Assembly: GCF_024347355.1 (NCBI RefSeq)
Contig: NZ_AP025465.1
Location: 1,302,001 to 1,366,000 of the forward strand
DNA from: Vibrio chagasii
GTDB lineage: Bacteria > Pseudomonadota > Gammaproteobacteria > Enterobacterales > Vibrionaceae
Reading direction: 5' to 3'
Length of the DNA stretch: 64,000 nucleotides
The position numbers and the translations under genes were made by a program. This document shows, piece after piece, positions 37,978 through 46,195 of this stretch; position 1 is the first letter of the stretch; every line of letters starts with the position of its first letter. The notes under the pieces are model-generated. The model saw only the letters and a list, made by a program, of their open reading frames with translations, did no database searches and was not told the origin of the DNA.

Positions 37978-40830
37978 CTAGCTGTTGATTAGGCTTAAGC
38001 CGCTTGGTAAAGCATCACCAAACACACGCTTAGATTCGCTCTCGGACAGCTCAGTTACTTCACTAACCAGCGTTAACCAAGACTCTGGAACCTTGCTCTG
38101 CTTTAGCTTCTCAATTACTTGATTACGGTAATCGTCAGAGATATCGAACTGTCGGTCGCCAGTCTTGCGACAAATCATCACAGCAGCAAAGGCAATCATC
38201 TGCTCTTTCTGCCAGTTCTGCTCAAGTAATTTTGGTAACCACTGCTCTGCTTGCTCTCTAGGAATCATGCTGTGCTGGCTGCCATATAACGGAGTTCTTG
38301 AAGCTAATCGACCTAGTGCCCACCAATGCGCTTGTTCAAACTGGTTGTGATTGATCGCTTTGCTTAGGAACCAAGACGCAAGAAGCACTTTGTCTTCCAC
38401 TTCGAGTTGCTCAAGGGATGCCGCCAATCTAACCATGGCTTCATAACCATTGTCTTGGGCATCTTTAGCACTCTTAGGGTTTTTCATTGCACCTGGGTGA
38501 AGGTACTTAGCAATGTCGGCCAAGATTGTCTCTTGCTGCTCTTGGTTTAAACCACCGGCAACACGACGCCAGAAGACCCACCAGTCCGTCCAACCTTGGT
38601 GATTCTTAAACTGGATGTTTTGTTGATAAAGGCCCCAAATTTGCTCGATACGCCATGAGTCCGTTGGATCACCAAAGCCAGGGCGCAGCGAGTAACCCGC
38701 TAAACGCAGCCAGTTCTTCTCGTGTGCCTCTGAGCGACGACGACGTTTACGACCTAACGAGAAGCTATCGAATAGATGACGGAGGGTGGTGAAATCCCAC
38801 TCATCGCGTTTACCGAGTCGTTTCTCAAGATCTTTAGACAGAGTCTTGATCTCTTTCGATTCTGCACTCTTCTTATTGCCGCTGTAGAGGCGAGAAATCA
38901 GCTCTTTACACTCATCCAATCTTGGATGAAGTTTAGAGTTATCGGATTCTTCACCTTGCTTGTTTCTGACTTCAAATTCTAACAACCAACGTTTCGAGTC
39001 ATCTTCAGTACTCACGCACTCCATTTTCAGTGTGCCGACTTCGGTTAACTGACAAGCGAGCAGCACTTCAACACGCTCTTTTTGGTTAGCTTGAAGCTCT
39101 GCTGTACCTGAGCCTTCCAGCGTCGAGATGTAAGGTGGAAGAGGGGAGAATAGGTCAGGATCAACATCGACCATTACACCGTTTTGGATGGCAGTATCGT
39201 GAGCGATTTGATCGTGTGTTGAAGTCAGTAGGTTAAAACGAACCGGTTCGCCCAGCGTCAAAGAGAAACGACGACTGTTCAAACGGATTTCTTGGCCTTC
39301 TTCGGTACCTTTAGCAAGTAGACACAACGCTTTACCCATCTTGTTCTTTTCTTGTAGATGTAAGAAATAAGAGCGAGCAGCACCGCCACCGATTTTAAGT
39401 TGGGCACCACGGCGTGCCTTACCAAACGCAACCGCACCAAGGGCAACAGACCAATCTGGGTGAGGGTTATCTAATACTGTGATTGGAGCGCCGTTCCAGT
39501 TACCTAGAAGCTGAGTAATACGCTCTGTTACAAGTTCACTGTTGAAGACACCACCGTTAAGCAGCACACCGACAGGAATAGCCGGTTTGGTGTCATCGAA
39601 TTGAACCGCATCTGAATTTTGTAGCGCCGCTTTAGACACTTGCTGATGCGTTGTCAGAAACTCTGCAACGTGTTTACTTACCGCAGGGTCAGCAACGTAA
39701 GGTAGGCCGAATTCAACCACCGCGCTGCGACGCTTGTCTGGCGTTTCGGTAAACTCAGAGAGTGGGAAGAAACCTTCGAGTGCGATTTGATGAACTTCTT
39801 GCTTGGTTAAGCCAATACTCTTAGTGCCACCTAATAGCTTCGAACCGCTACCGAGCATGGTGATCTTTACATCGTCAGGCGCATCAGCAGAAAGCAGGCT
39901 CTCCTTTGCTGCTCGAGTTTGCTGAATCAGCTTGGTGAGGCTAGAGGCATTCAGCTTCTTATTTTGATTGAAGCGCTGTTCGGCTAGGTGAGCGAGGGCT
40001 AAATCTAGGTTATCACCACCCAGCATTAAGTGTTCGCCAACGCCGATACGGTCGAGTGCTAGTTGGTTATGACCAGCATTATCTGCATCGCTATCCCCAT
40101 TGAACTGGGCTTCAATTAAGCTTAAGTCGGTAGTACCACCGCCGACATCACACACTAAGATCAATGGGATCTGTTGAAGCTCATCCGCCGCCGTTTGCTG
40201 GTGGCGCGCATACCAGTCGTAACAAACCGCTTGAGGCTCTTCGAGCAATAGAATCTTACCTAAGCCTGCAAGTTCTGCGGCTTCAAGTGTCAGCTTACGA
40301 GCTGTCTCATCGAATGATGCAGGAACCGTTACAACAACATCTTGGTCTTCAAGTTTGTTGCTTGGGTTACGGTAGTTCCATGCTTGGCGAATGTGATTTA
40401 GGTAGCTCGCACTCGCGACAACTGGCGATACTTTATCGACATCTGCTGCGCCGGCCCAAGGGAGAATGTCTGAGCTACGATCCACCGCTTGGTGCGATAA
40501 CCAACTCTTCGCACTCGATACTTGTCGACCTTCAACCTTCGCGCCTAATTCACGCGCCCACTCACCGACGATAACATTCTTGATATCGCCTTCAACTGGG
40601 TTTGGTTCCCACGGCATAGTTAGGTCTGAAGGGGAGATTTGACCTTGTGCAGGGTGGTAACGAAACGATGGGAGTAGAGGCTTACGAACCACTTCACCAG
40701 GGCCGATAAGCTGATCGATTTCGAAAAGGGAAATGGGAGCGTGTTGTAGGTCGTCGTTAATTTCACAGTAGGCAACCACAGTGTTGGTTGTACCTAAGTC
40801 AATGCCGACTAAAAAACGAGGAGTTGCCAT
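37978..40830 (-). CDS. Large Hsp70-family protein with C-terminal DUF3731
   Basis: The 950-aa protein begins with an Hsp70 ATPase domain. It has GIDLGTTNTVVAYCE (9-23), VVVTVPASFDETARKL, the second phosphate loop VCDVGGGTTDLSLIE, and the adenosine motif VLLNGGVFNSELV. The second half (about 560-950) is not the normal peptide-binding domain and lid but a long helical region rich in Trp, Arg and acidic residues (SFSLGRKRRRRSEAHEKNWLRLAGY), as in DUF3731. No signal peptide. It is the third gene of a DUF2760/Hsp70/Hsp70 cassette. Chaperone activity on a specific client is likely but the client is unknown. Confidence 0.9.
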   Translation of the reverse strand: MATPRFLVGIDLGTTNTVVAYCEINDDLQHAPISLFEIDQLIGPGEVVRKPLLPSFRYHPAQGQISPSDLTMPWEPNPVEGDIKNVIVGEWARELGAKVEGRQVSSAKSWLSHQAVDRSSDILPWAGAADVDKVSPVVASASYLNHIRQAWNYRNPSNKLEDQDVVVTVPASFDETARKLTLEAAELAGLGKILLLEEPQAVCYDWYARHQQTAADELQQIPLILVCDVGGGTTDLSLIEAQFNGDSDADNAGHNQLALDRIGVGEHLMLGGDNLDLALAHLAEQRFNQNKKLNASSLTKLIQQTRAAKESLLSADAPDDVKITMLGSGSKLLGGTKSIGLTKQEVHQIALEGFFPLSEFTETPDKRRSAVVEFGLPYVADPAVSKHVAEFLTTHQQVSKAALQNSDAVQFDDTKPAIPVGVLLNGGVFNSELVTERITQLLGNWNGAPITVLDNPHPDWSVALGAVAFGKARRGAQLKIGGGAARSYFLHLQEKNKMGKALCLLAKGTEEGQEIRLNSRRFSLTLGEPVRFNLLTSTHDQIAHDTAIQNGVMVDVDPDLFSPLPPYISTLEGSGTAELQANQKERVEVLLACQLTEVGTLKMECVSTEDDSKRWLLEFEVRNKQGEESDNSKLHPRLDECKELISRLYSGNKKSAESKEIKTLSKDLEKRLGKRDEWDFTTLRHLFDSFSLGRKRRRRSEAHEKNWLRLAGYSLRPGFGDPTDSWRIEQIWGLYQQNIQFKNHQGWTDWWVFWRRVAGGLNQEQQETILADIAKYLHPGAMKNPKSAKDAQDNGYEAMVRLAASLEQLEVEDKVLLASWFLSKAINHNQFEQAHWWALGRLASRTPLYGSQHSMIPREQAEQWLPKLLEQNWQKEQMIAFAAVMICRKTGDRQFDISDDYRNQVIEKLKQSKVPESWLTLVSEVTELSESESKRVFGDALPSGLSLINS

Positions 40831-40951
40831 ACAAAACCTTATTCTTCCAGAGTGATGACCAGTGTATTGATAGTTTTGGTCTTATTGTTGTTATTCGTAT
40901 ACGTCGTTCCTGAGAAACAGGTAGGACTGAATTGGGAGCGGTATTGATAAA

Positions 40952-40977
40952 ATAACGGCACCCGCTAAGGTGCCGTT
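40952..40977 (-). terminator. Terminator-like hairpin between the two Hsp70 genes
   Basis: On the minus strand AACGGCACC pairs with GGTGCCGTT (40954-40977), followed by ATTTTATC. It would lower, not block, expression of the downstream Hsp70-DUF3731 gene unless that gene has its own promoter in the remaining roughly 120 bp. Confidence 0.7.
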
Positions 40978-40983
40978 GATTCA

Positions 40984-42912
40984 TTATGCTTCGTCGTTTG
41001 AGTCGTTGTTCGAATCTTCACGAACGTCGAACTCAACGTGCCATTTCTGACCATTATCAGTGGCAATCGCTTCTAGGTATAAAGTACCAAGCTCAGTAAC
41101 GCGAGAAGCCAAAGTAACCGGAACTACTTCACCTTCGCGACGGCCTTCAGAAACTGGCAGTGTTACTTGGATTTCAGGAAGCTCATCGAGCTCTTCTGGC
41201 ACCCAGTGATCAAGATGAGTACCAGCTTGATCTTCACGGCGAGTTGTTGAACCGAAGAACTGGAAGTGAACTGGCTGACCAATCACTAGGCCAAATTCTT
41301 GGCTAGGTACTTGAACGCTTGAGCCTTCTTCCATACCAAATGGAGCAACACATAGCGCCTCCATTGGAGGAGCCATACCTGGGATTGCAGGCATCGCGCT
41401 TTCAATACCTACGTAGTAAGCAGAAGCGATACCACCACGGATACGAACGCCTTGACCACGACGTACCGCGCCGTAGTAAGAAGCACCACTTGCAACCGCA
41501 AGGTCTAGGTCTAGGCCTGAAAGTTGTTTAGCAAATTCAGCGTCAGCATTGATCAACCACTCGTTGATTGTGTCTGAAAGACGATCAGCAAGTAGGTTAG
41601 ATTTTAGAACACCACCGTTGAACAGGATTGCTGTTGGTTTGATGAAGTCAGCAGCAGGCGCTTCAGCACCTGGCATGCCCGGCATATTTGCAAACGGATT
41701 GAAATCTTGCTGAGCCGTTTCACCATTTCCAGAAAGCGCGTTCGCTTGCTTAGAAAGGAATGCGGCAATGTGACGAGTGATACCTGCATCTTGTGCGTAA
41801 GGCAGACCCATTTGAGTCAGTGCACCACGCGTTTTTTGTACCGGGTGATCAGTCACAGCAACTTTAGGGAAGAAGCCATCAACCAATGTTTGTTGTACTT
41901 CTTGCTGAGTCAGTTCTGTTTTTAGCGTCGCGCCAAGTAGCTTAGAGCCACGGCTAGGAACCACGATTGGCACAGCTTGAAGCTCTGCATCGTTCAGTAG
42001 CGCTTCTTTTGCGTCACGACATGCGTGTGTCATCGCTTGAACTTGCCAAGGTGCCAGTTCTTTGCCTTCTTGTGCTAGCTTCATCTTCAAGCGGTAAGCC
42101 AGAGCTAAGTCCATGTTGTCGCCGCCAAGTAGGATGTGTTCACCTACAGCGATACGGTTCAGGCTCAGGTTGCCATCGTCTTGAGTCACTTCAACTAAAG
42201 AAAGGTCGGTAGTACCACCACCGATATCCACAACCAATACGATGTCGCCAACGTCTACTTCGTCACGCCACTTGTCGTTGCTGTTATCGATCCAGCTATA
42301 AAGCGCTGCTTGAGGCTCTTCTAAAAGCGTTAGATGAGTGAAACCAACATTACGTGCAGCTTCAGCTGTTAAATCACGAGCGGCAGGGTCAAACGAAGCA
42401 GGAACCGTGATCGTTACGTCTTGGTCTGCCAGTTTGTGTTCTGGGTTCGCGTGGTTCCAAGCGTCTTTAAGATGCTCAAGATAAAGCTCAGTTGTCTTAA
42501 GCGGAGATACTTTTTCTACTTCTTCTGGGCTACCTGCAGGTAGGAAAGCATCACGACGGTTTACACCACCGTGGCATAGCCAAGATTTCGCACTAGCGAC
42601 CAAACGGATAGGGGTTTTAGAACCAAGGTTACGAGCAATCGCACCAACCAGTGCTTTTGGCTCAGAAGACCAAGGTAGAACACGTGATGCTTCGTTCATT
42701 TCGTGCTCGTGCGGTTGGTATAGGAACGAGCCAAGTTGGCTGCGAGTTTCTACTGTACCAGGAGCAGTAAGCTGAGGAATTGGCATTACCTCAACACGTG
42801 CATCTTCATTCGTTGTGTCGATGTAAGACAAAACGCAGTGTGTAGTACCTAAATCGATACCAACGCTGAATTTAGGTGCTTGCTGTTCTTGTGAATGTTC
42901 TTGGTGTTCCAT
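40984..42912 (-). CDS. Hsp70-family protein (paired, non-DnaK)
   Basis: The 642-aa protein has Hsp70 nucleotide-binding motifs (GIDLGTTHCVLSYIDTT at 18-34, VTVPASFDPAARDLT, VVDIGGGTTDLSLVE, and ILFNGGVLKSNLL). An unusual insert rich in Pro, Gly and Met (NPFANMPGMPGAEAP, about 405-420) lies just before the last of these. The C-terminus is beta-rich with no DnaK-type lid and ends in acidic and Asn residues. The ATG overlaps the stop of the DUF2760 gene (TAATG), so the two are translationally coupled. It is not HscA, HscC or DnaK by layout. Confidence 0.9.
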   Translation of the reverse strand: MEHQEHSQEQQAPKFSVGIDLGTTHCVLSYIDTTNEDARVEVMPIPQLTAPGTVETRSQLGSFLYQPHEHEMNEASRVLPWSSEPKALVGAIARNLGSKTPIRLVASAKSWLCHGGVNRRDAFLPAGSPEEVEKVSPLKTTELYLEHLKDAWNHANPEHKLADQDVTITVPASFDPAARDLTAEAARNVGFTHLTLLEEPQAALYSWIDNSNDKWRDEVDVGDIVLVVDIGGGTTDLSLVEVTQDDGNLSLNRIAVGEHILLGGDNMDLALAYRLKMKLAQEGKELAPWQVQAMTHACRDAKEALLNDAELQAVPIVVPSRGSKLLGATLKTELTQQEVQQTLVDGFFPKVAVTDHPVQKTRGALTQMGLPYAQDAGITRHIAAFLSKQANALSGNGETAQQDFNPFANMPGMPGAEAPAADFIKPTAILFNGGVLKSNLLADRLSDTINEWLINADAEFAKQLSGLDLDLAVASGASYYGAVRRGQGVRIRGGIASAYYVGIESAMPAIPGMAPPMEALCVAPFGMEEGSSVQVPSQEFGLVIGQPVHFQFFGSTTRREDQAGTHLDHWVPEELDELPEIQVTLPVSEGRREGEVVPVTLASRVTELGTLYLEAIATDNGQKWHVEFDVREDSNNDSNDEA

Positions 42913-43544
42913 TATAGCTCTACCTCTGCCGGTGCAATTACAGATGCATCGTAGTTTTCAGCAAGCTTAGGTAGGTTCATGTCAGTTGCTTTCCAGCCTT
43001 TGTGAACAAGTGTACCGTTGAATGGTGCGTTACCTGTTACGTTGCCTATTAGGCGGATTTCTTGAGGGTTGAAACCTTCAGCTACTGTGATGCGAGTCTC
43101 TTCATCTTCGCTGCGGATATGAGCAAGCGTTACGTAGTCTGCTAGTACTTTTTGACCGCCCGTGTGAATAACACGTGCAGCTGCGCCAACTTCTTCGTCA
43201 GAGAACGAAGTCAGGTCTTCTTTTAGGAAGTCGATTAGACGCGCTTCTTGCTGCATGATAGACAGCAATTGCATTGCAGAATCTGTTGGTGCTGTTGCCA
43301 GCTTAGATTCAACTTCTACTACTTTTTCGATGACTTTCTCTACTTCAACAACTTTTTCTACTTCGACAATCTTTTCAACTGGCTTTTCAACTTCAACGAT
43401 CTTTTCTACTGGTTTTTCTACGACTTTCTCAACCACTTTGGTTTTACGAGAAACGGCAATTAGCAGTAGTAAAACGCTTGATGCAGTAAGGCCTGCGTGA
43501 AGCATATCAAACGTCTGTGGGATTAGGTTCAAATCAACGATCAT
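42912..43544 (-). CDS. DUF2760 membrane-anchored protein with VEK repeats
   Basis: The 210-aa protein has one hydrophobic helix (about 14-31), then a run of Val/Glu/Lys repeats (37-80, including two exact PVEKIVEVEK copies) and a C-terminal DUF2760 domain (about 85-210, with LIDFLKEDLTSFSDEEVGAAARVIH). The repeat should form a rigid charged stalk holding the domain away from the membrane, probably on the cytoplasmic side next to the Hsp70 partners. It is first in the cassette and overlaps the next gene by one base. The role is unknown. Confidence 0.85.
   Translation of the reverse strand: MIVDLNLIPQTFDMLHAGLTASSVLLLLIAVSRKTKVVEKVVEKPVEKIVEVEKPVEKIVEVEKVVEVEKVIEKVVEVESKLATAPTDSAMQLLSIMQQEARLIDFLKEDLTSFSDEEVGAAARVIHTGGQKVLADYVTLAHIRSEDEETRITVAEGFNPQEIRLIGNVTGNAPFNGTLVHKGWKATDMNLPKLAENYDASVIAPAEVEL
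43305..43436 (-). repeat. In-frame repeat coding the Val-Glu-Lys stalk
   Basis: About 130 bp of degenerate repeats read as VEK[VI]VE-type units on the minus strand; 10-residue unit PVEKIVEVEK occurs twice in tandem at residues 45-64. It is coding repeat, not a CRISPR array. Confidence 0.8.
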
Positions 43545-43893
43545 AGTGATTTTTCTCTTTAAATTGATTTAACGGTATATTCGTCGGTTTCATGGAATAT
43601 ACAGGTTGGAAAGAAACGCCTTGGCACAAAACCAAAATGGTCGCTTTCAAGCTATAAATATGAATGGATACTAGCATATTCAAGGCTTAAGAGTGGTAAT
43701 TTATGTTTTCAAACAAGTGGTTTTTGAGTGTGTTAGCTTGAAATTTAGTCGAGATTTGGTCGATTTTTAACCTGCGATGTAAGGGCGAAGTAAACTGTGC
43801 ACGATTTATGTCATTTTTAGGACGAAAACTTAAATGGAGCATCATTCCCTTCCGTTATATACTTTTAGCTCATTGAGCCTAATTGGAACCTTT
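43545..43893. other. Divergent intergenic region, DUF2760 / CHASE-GGDEF
   Basis: This region of about 350 bp holds the promoters of the Hsp70 cassette and the CHASE-GGDEF gene. I see no heat-shock sigma-32-like box, no clear operator and no ORF other than a possible 20-codon extension of the GGDEF gene from an ATG at 43834. Confidence 0.45.
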
Positions 43894-45432
43894 ATGCCAC
43901 ACACTACCGACCCACTAACAGGGTTGAAGAGACGGACGCTCCCACTGGTCGTATTTTCGGTCAGTTTTTTGATAACAGTGTTGTGTTTTATACTCGTCGC
44001 ACTTAACCAAAATCATGCTTTAAACATGAATTTGGACAGTTTTGCTAAACACCAAACACTGAGCTTGGAAGCGTTTATCGACAATGATGTGGCCTACATA
44101 GGTTCGGGTGCAAACTTCTTCTATTCGAATGATCCTGAAAATTGGGACAAGTTCGATCGATTCGCACAGCAAACCATTAACGGTTCAAAGAGCTTGATTG
44201 GCTTGCAGTGGATGCAGAAAGTTGCGGCAGATGAGATTGCCGAACATACCGCGAAAATGGAAGCAAAGTACCCATCTTACCGACTGTTCACCATCCCTAA
44301 ACATGAACCCAAAACCTATGGTTATCAGTTAGATGGTGGGCCTGCTTTTATTGCTACCGATATTTACCCGAATACTGAAGCGAATGACAGAGTGATTGGA
44401 TTCTACTCTGCACGCGAGCGATTTAAGCGTATTGTTGAAAATATTAAACAGACGCGCCAAGCGAATATCTCGGACAAAGTACGTCTGATTCAAGATGGTC
44501 TAACTCAAGATACGCCTAAGACAGGCATGCTGGTTTATCACCCTGTGTTTGAAGGCGAAAGTGATAACCTACTTGGCGTTGTGATTGGCGTGGTTCGTAC
44601 CACTTATTACTTTGAAAACCTGCTGGCATCAACTGTCGGTGATATGGACGTGTACATTCGCGTTACGGATACCGGGTTTGAAGCTGAAGACTCCCCAATT
44701 CTATTTGAAACTCAAGGTTATGCGGGCGTAACAGGTCACCATATAACTAAGACTATCGAATTGACCAACCGAAATTGGAAGATCGATTACAAGATAGACT
44801 CTTGTATCTCATTTTATGGCTACCTTGTACTAATTGGTATCGCGCTCGTCGGAACAACCATCTCACTGTTGTTAGCGTACATCGTGAATATGCAAATCAG
44901 AGAGAAAGAGCGCCTGTACCGCATGTTAGATAAAAGAACAGAAGAGCTCCGATTCCTTGCGAACCACGATAGCCTAACTGAAATCTATAACCGACGAGCT
45001 TTCAATAAGATGTTTGATAGGGCGGTTAAGCGAAGTGAGTCATTTAGCTTGATTGGGTTTGATGTCGATAAGTTTAAAAGCATCAATGACAAGTTTGGTC
45101 ACCCTGCTGGTGATGCTTTGCTTGTGCATGTCATCAAGTTGATTTCGGTAAACCTGAAAGAAGGGGATAACCTTTTCCGTTTGGGCGGAGATGAATTCTG
45201 TATTATTTCGAGCATCTCAAATCATGAAGCGCTAGACCGCTACTTACAATGCATACTAAATACAGTAAGCCACTCTCATTGTGAGCATAAAGGGCAACAG
45301 TTAAGCTGCACATTGAGTATTGGTGCCGCGATTCATACCAGTGAAGATACAGAAGAATTGCTGCAAAAAACAGACAATATGCTTTATCAAAGTAAGTCAA
45401 ATGGCCGAAATCGAGGCACAATTGCAGGCTAA
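43894..45432 (+). CDS. CHASE-GGDEF diguanylate cyclase without I-site
   Basis: From the ATG at 43894 the protein is 512 aa. A membrane helix (about 16-36) is followed by a periplasmic CHASE-type sensor (to about 300, with LQWMQKVAADE and GFYSARERFKRIVENI), a second helix (about 305-332), and a GGDEF domain with intact GGDEF (431-435). The inhibitory-site position reads KEGD, so feedback control by c-di-GMP is probably lost. CHASE domains sense small extracellular ligands. An ATG 60 nt upstream (43834) has an AGGA at a wide spacing and could be the true start. Confidence 0.9.
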   Translation: MPHTTDPLTGLKRRTLPLVVFSVSFLITVLCFILVALNQNHALNMNLDSFAKHQTLSLEAFIDNDVAYIGSGANFFYSNDPENWDKFDRFAQQTINGSKSLIGLQWMQKVAADEIAEHTAKMEAKYPSYRLFTIPKHEPKTYGYQLDGGPAFIATDIYPNTEANDRVIGFYSARERFKRIVENIKQTRQANISDKVRLIQDGLTQDTPKTGMLVYHPVFEGESDNLLGVVIGVVRTTYYFENLLASTVGDMDVYIRVTDTGFEAEDSPILFETQGYAGVTGHHITKTIELTNRNWKIDYKIDSCISFYGYLVLIGIALVGTTISLLLAYIVNMQIREKERLYRMLDKRTEELRFLANHDSLTEIYNRRAFNKMFDRAVKRSESFSLIGFDVDKFKSINDKFGHPAGDALLVHVIKLISVNLKEGDNLFRLGGDEFCIISSISNHEALDRYLQCILNTVSHSHCEHKGQQLSCTLSIGAAIHTSEDTEELLQKTDNMLYQSKSNGRNRGTIAG

Positions 45433-45519
45433 GTGAGCACTTGATGCAACTGGGGTCGAGTTCTGTATTGGGCTCATGTACAATTTCACAAAATTTTTTA
45501 CGAGAGAATTAGGCGACGT

Positions 45520-46050
45520 ATGAATCACAATCGAGTGGTGTGTTTCGATTTGGAAATGTGCTGTTGGAGCGAAAATGGTGTAGGAACAACAGGCGAGATC
45601 ATTGAAGTGGGTCTTGCTGAGATTGATCTAGCATCTGGAACCATCGTGAAACGAGCGCAATACTACGTTAAGCCAGAAAAAGACGAAGTCTCTCAGTTCT
45701 GTGCCGAGCTAACCGGCATTACTCCACGCAAAATCGAAAAGCAGGGTCGTCCGCTAGAGTCAGTCATCAAATCGATGATCAAGAACTTCGGTGGTCCTAA
45801 CAAGATCTATGCTGCGTGGGGACGCGATGACCTGATTTTACACAAAGAGTGTCAAGAGAAAGGCATCGAGCCACCATTTAGCGAGTTCATCAACATTGCG
45901 ACGCTTTATCGCGTGCAGAACCGCTTGAAAGACAAACGCATCGGCCATCGAGCGGCTCAAGAAGCAAAAGACATCGAGTGGGAAGGTCGCCAGCATTCTG
46001 GTTATGTTGATGCTTATAACTTGGCAAAGCTTGCTCTGACGATGCTTTAG
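45520..46050 (+). CDS. 3'-5' exonuclease, ERI-1-like DEDDh
   Basis: The 176-aa protein carries the DEDDh motifs: VVCFDLEMCCW (ExoI, D and E at about 10 and 12), a central AAWGRDDLILHKEC (ExoII-like) and HSGYVDAYNLAKL (ExoIII, H and D). The layout is that of ERI-1/KapD-like RNA exonucleases rather than DnaQ, and its role is probably in RNA end trimming. It is the second DEDDh nuclease in this window, unrelated in context to the one at 4.6 kb. It is followed by a bidirectional terminator. Confidence 0.88.
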   Translation: MNHNRVVCFDLEMCCWSENGVGTTGEIIEVGLAEIDLASGTIVKRAQYYVKPEKDEVSQFCAELTGITPRKIEKQGRPLESVIKSMIKNFGGPNKIYAAWGRDDLILHKECQEKGIEPPFSEFINIATLYRVQNRLKDKRIGHRAAQEAKDIEWEGRQHSGYVDAYNLAKLALTML

Positions 46051-46112
46051 TAACTGCCCTTTATATTGTAGGTTGAACCGCGATTAAGTAGAACATCTGA
46101 AGAATAAGCGAC

Positions 46113-46155
46113 AAAAACCTCTATTTATCCGTTGGGCAAATAGAGGTTTTTTTAT
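46113..46155. terminator. Bidirectional terminator, exonuclease / LruC gene
   Basis: AAAAACCTCTATTT (46113-46126) pairs with AAATAGAGGTTTTT (46138-46151), then TTT. Confidence 0.9.
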
Positions 46156-46195
46156 TTATTACTATAAGGTTAGTTGTTCTTTACTTAAATTGTAA

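Noticed and set aside
40164..40574. A 136-codon plus-strand frame opposite the large Hsp70 gene
   Set aside because: Antisense to a conserved Hsp70 ATPase domain; composition is that of a reversed coding frame, with no ribosome site.
43305..43436. Repeat block that at first looks like a CRISPR or tandem DNA array
   Set aside because: Units are degenerate, there are no unique spacers, and it is in frame as VEK repeats of the DUF2760 protein.
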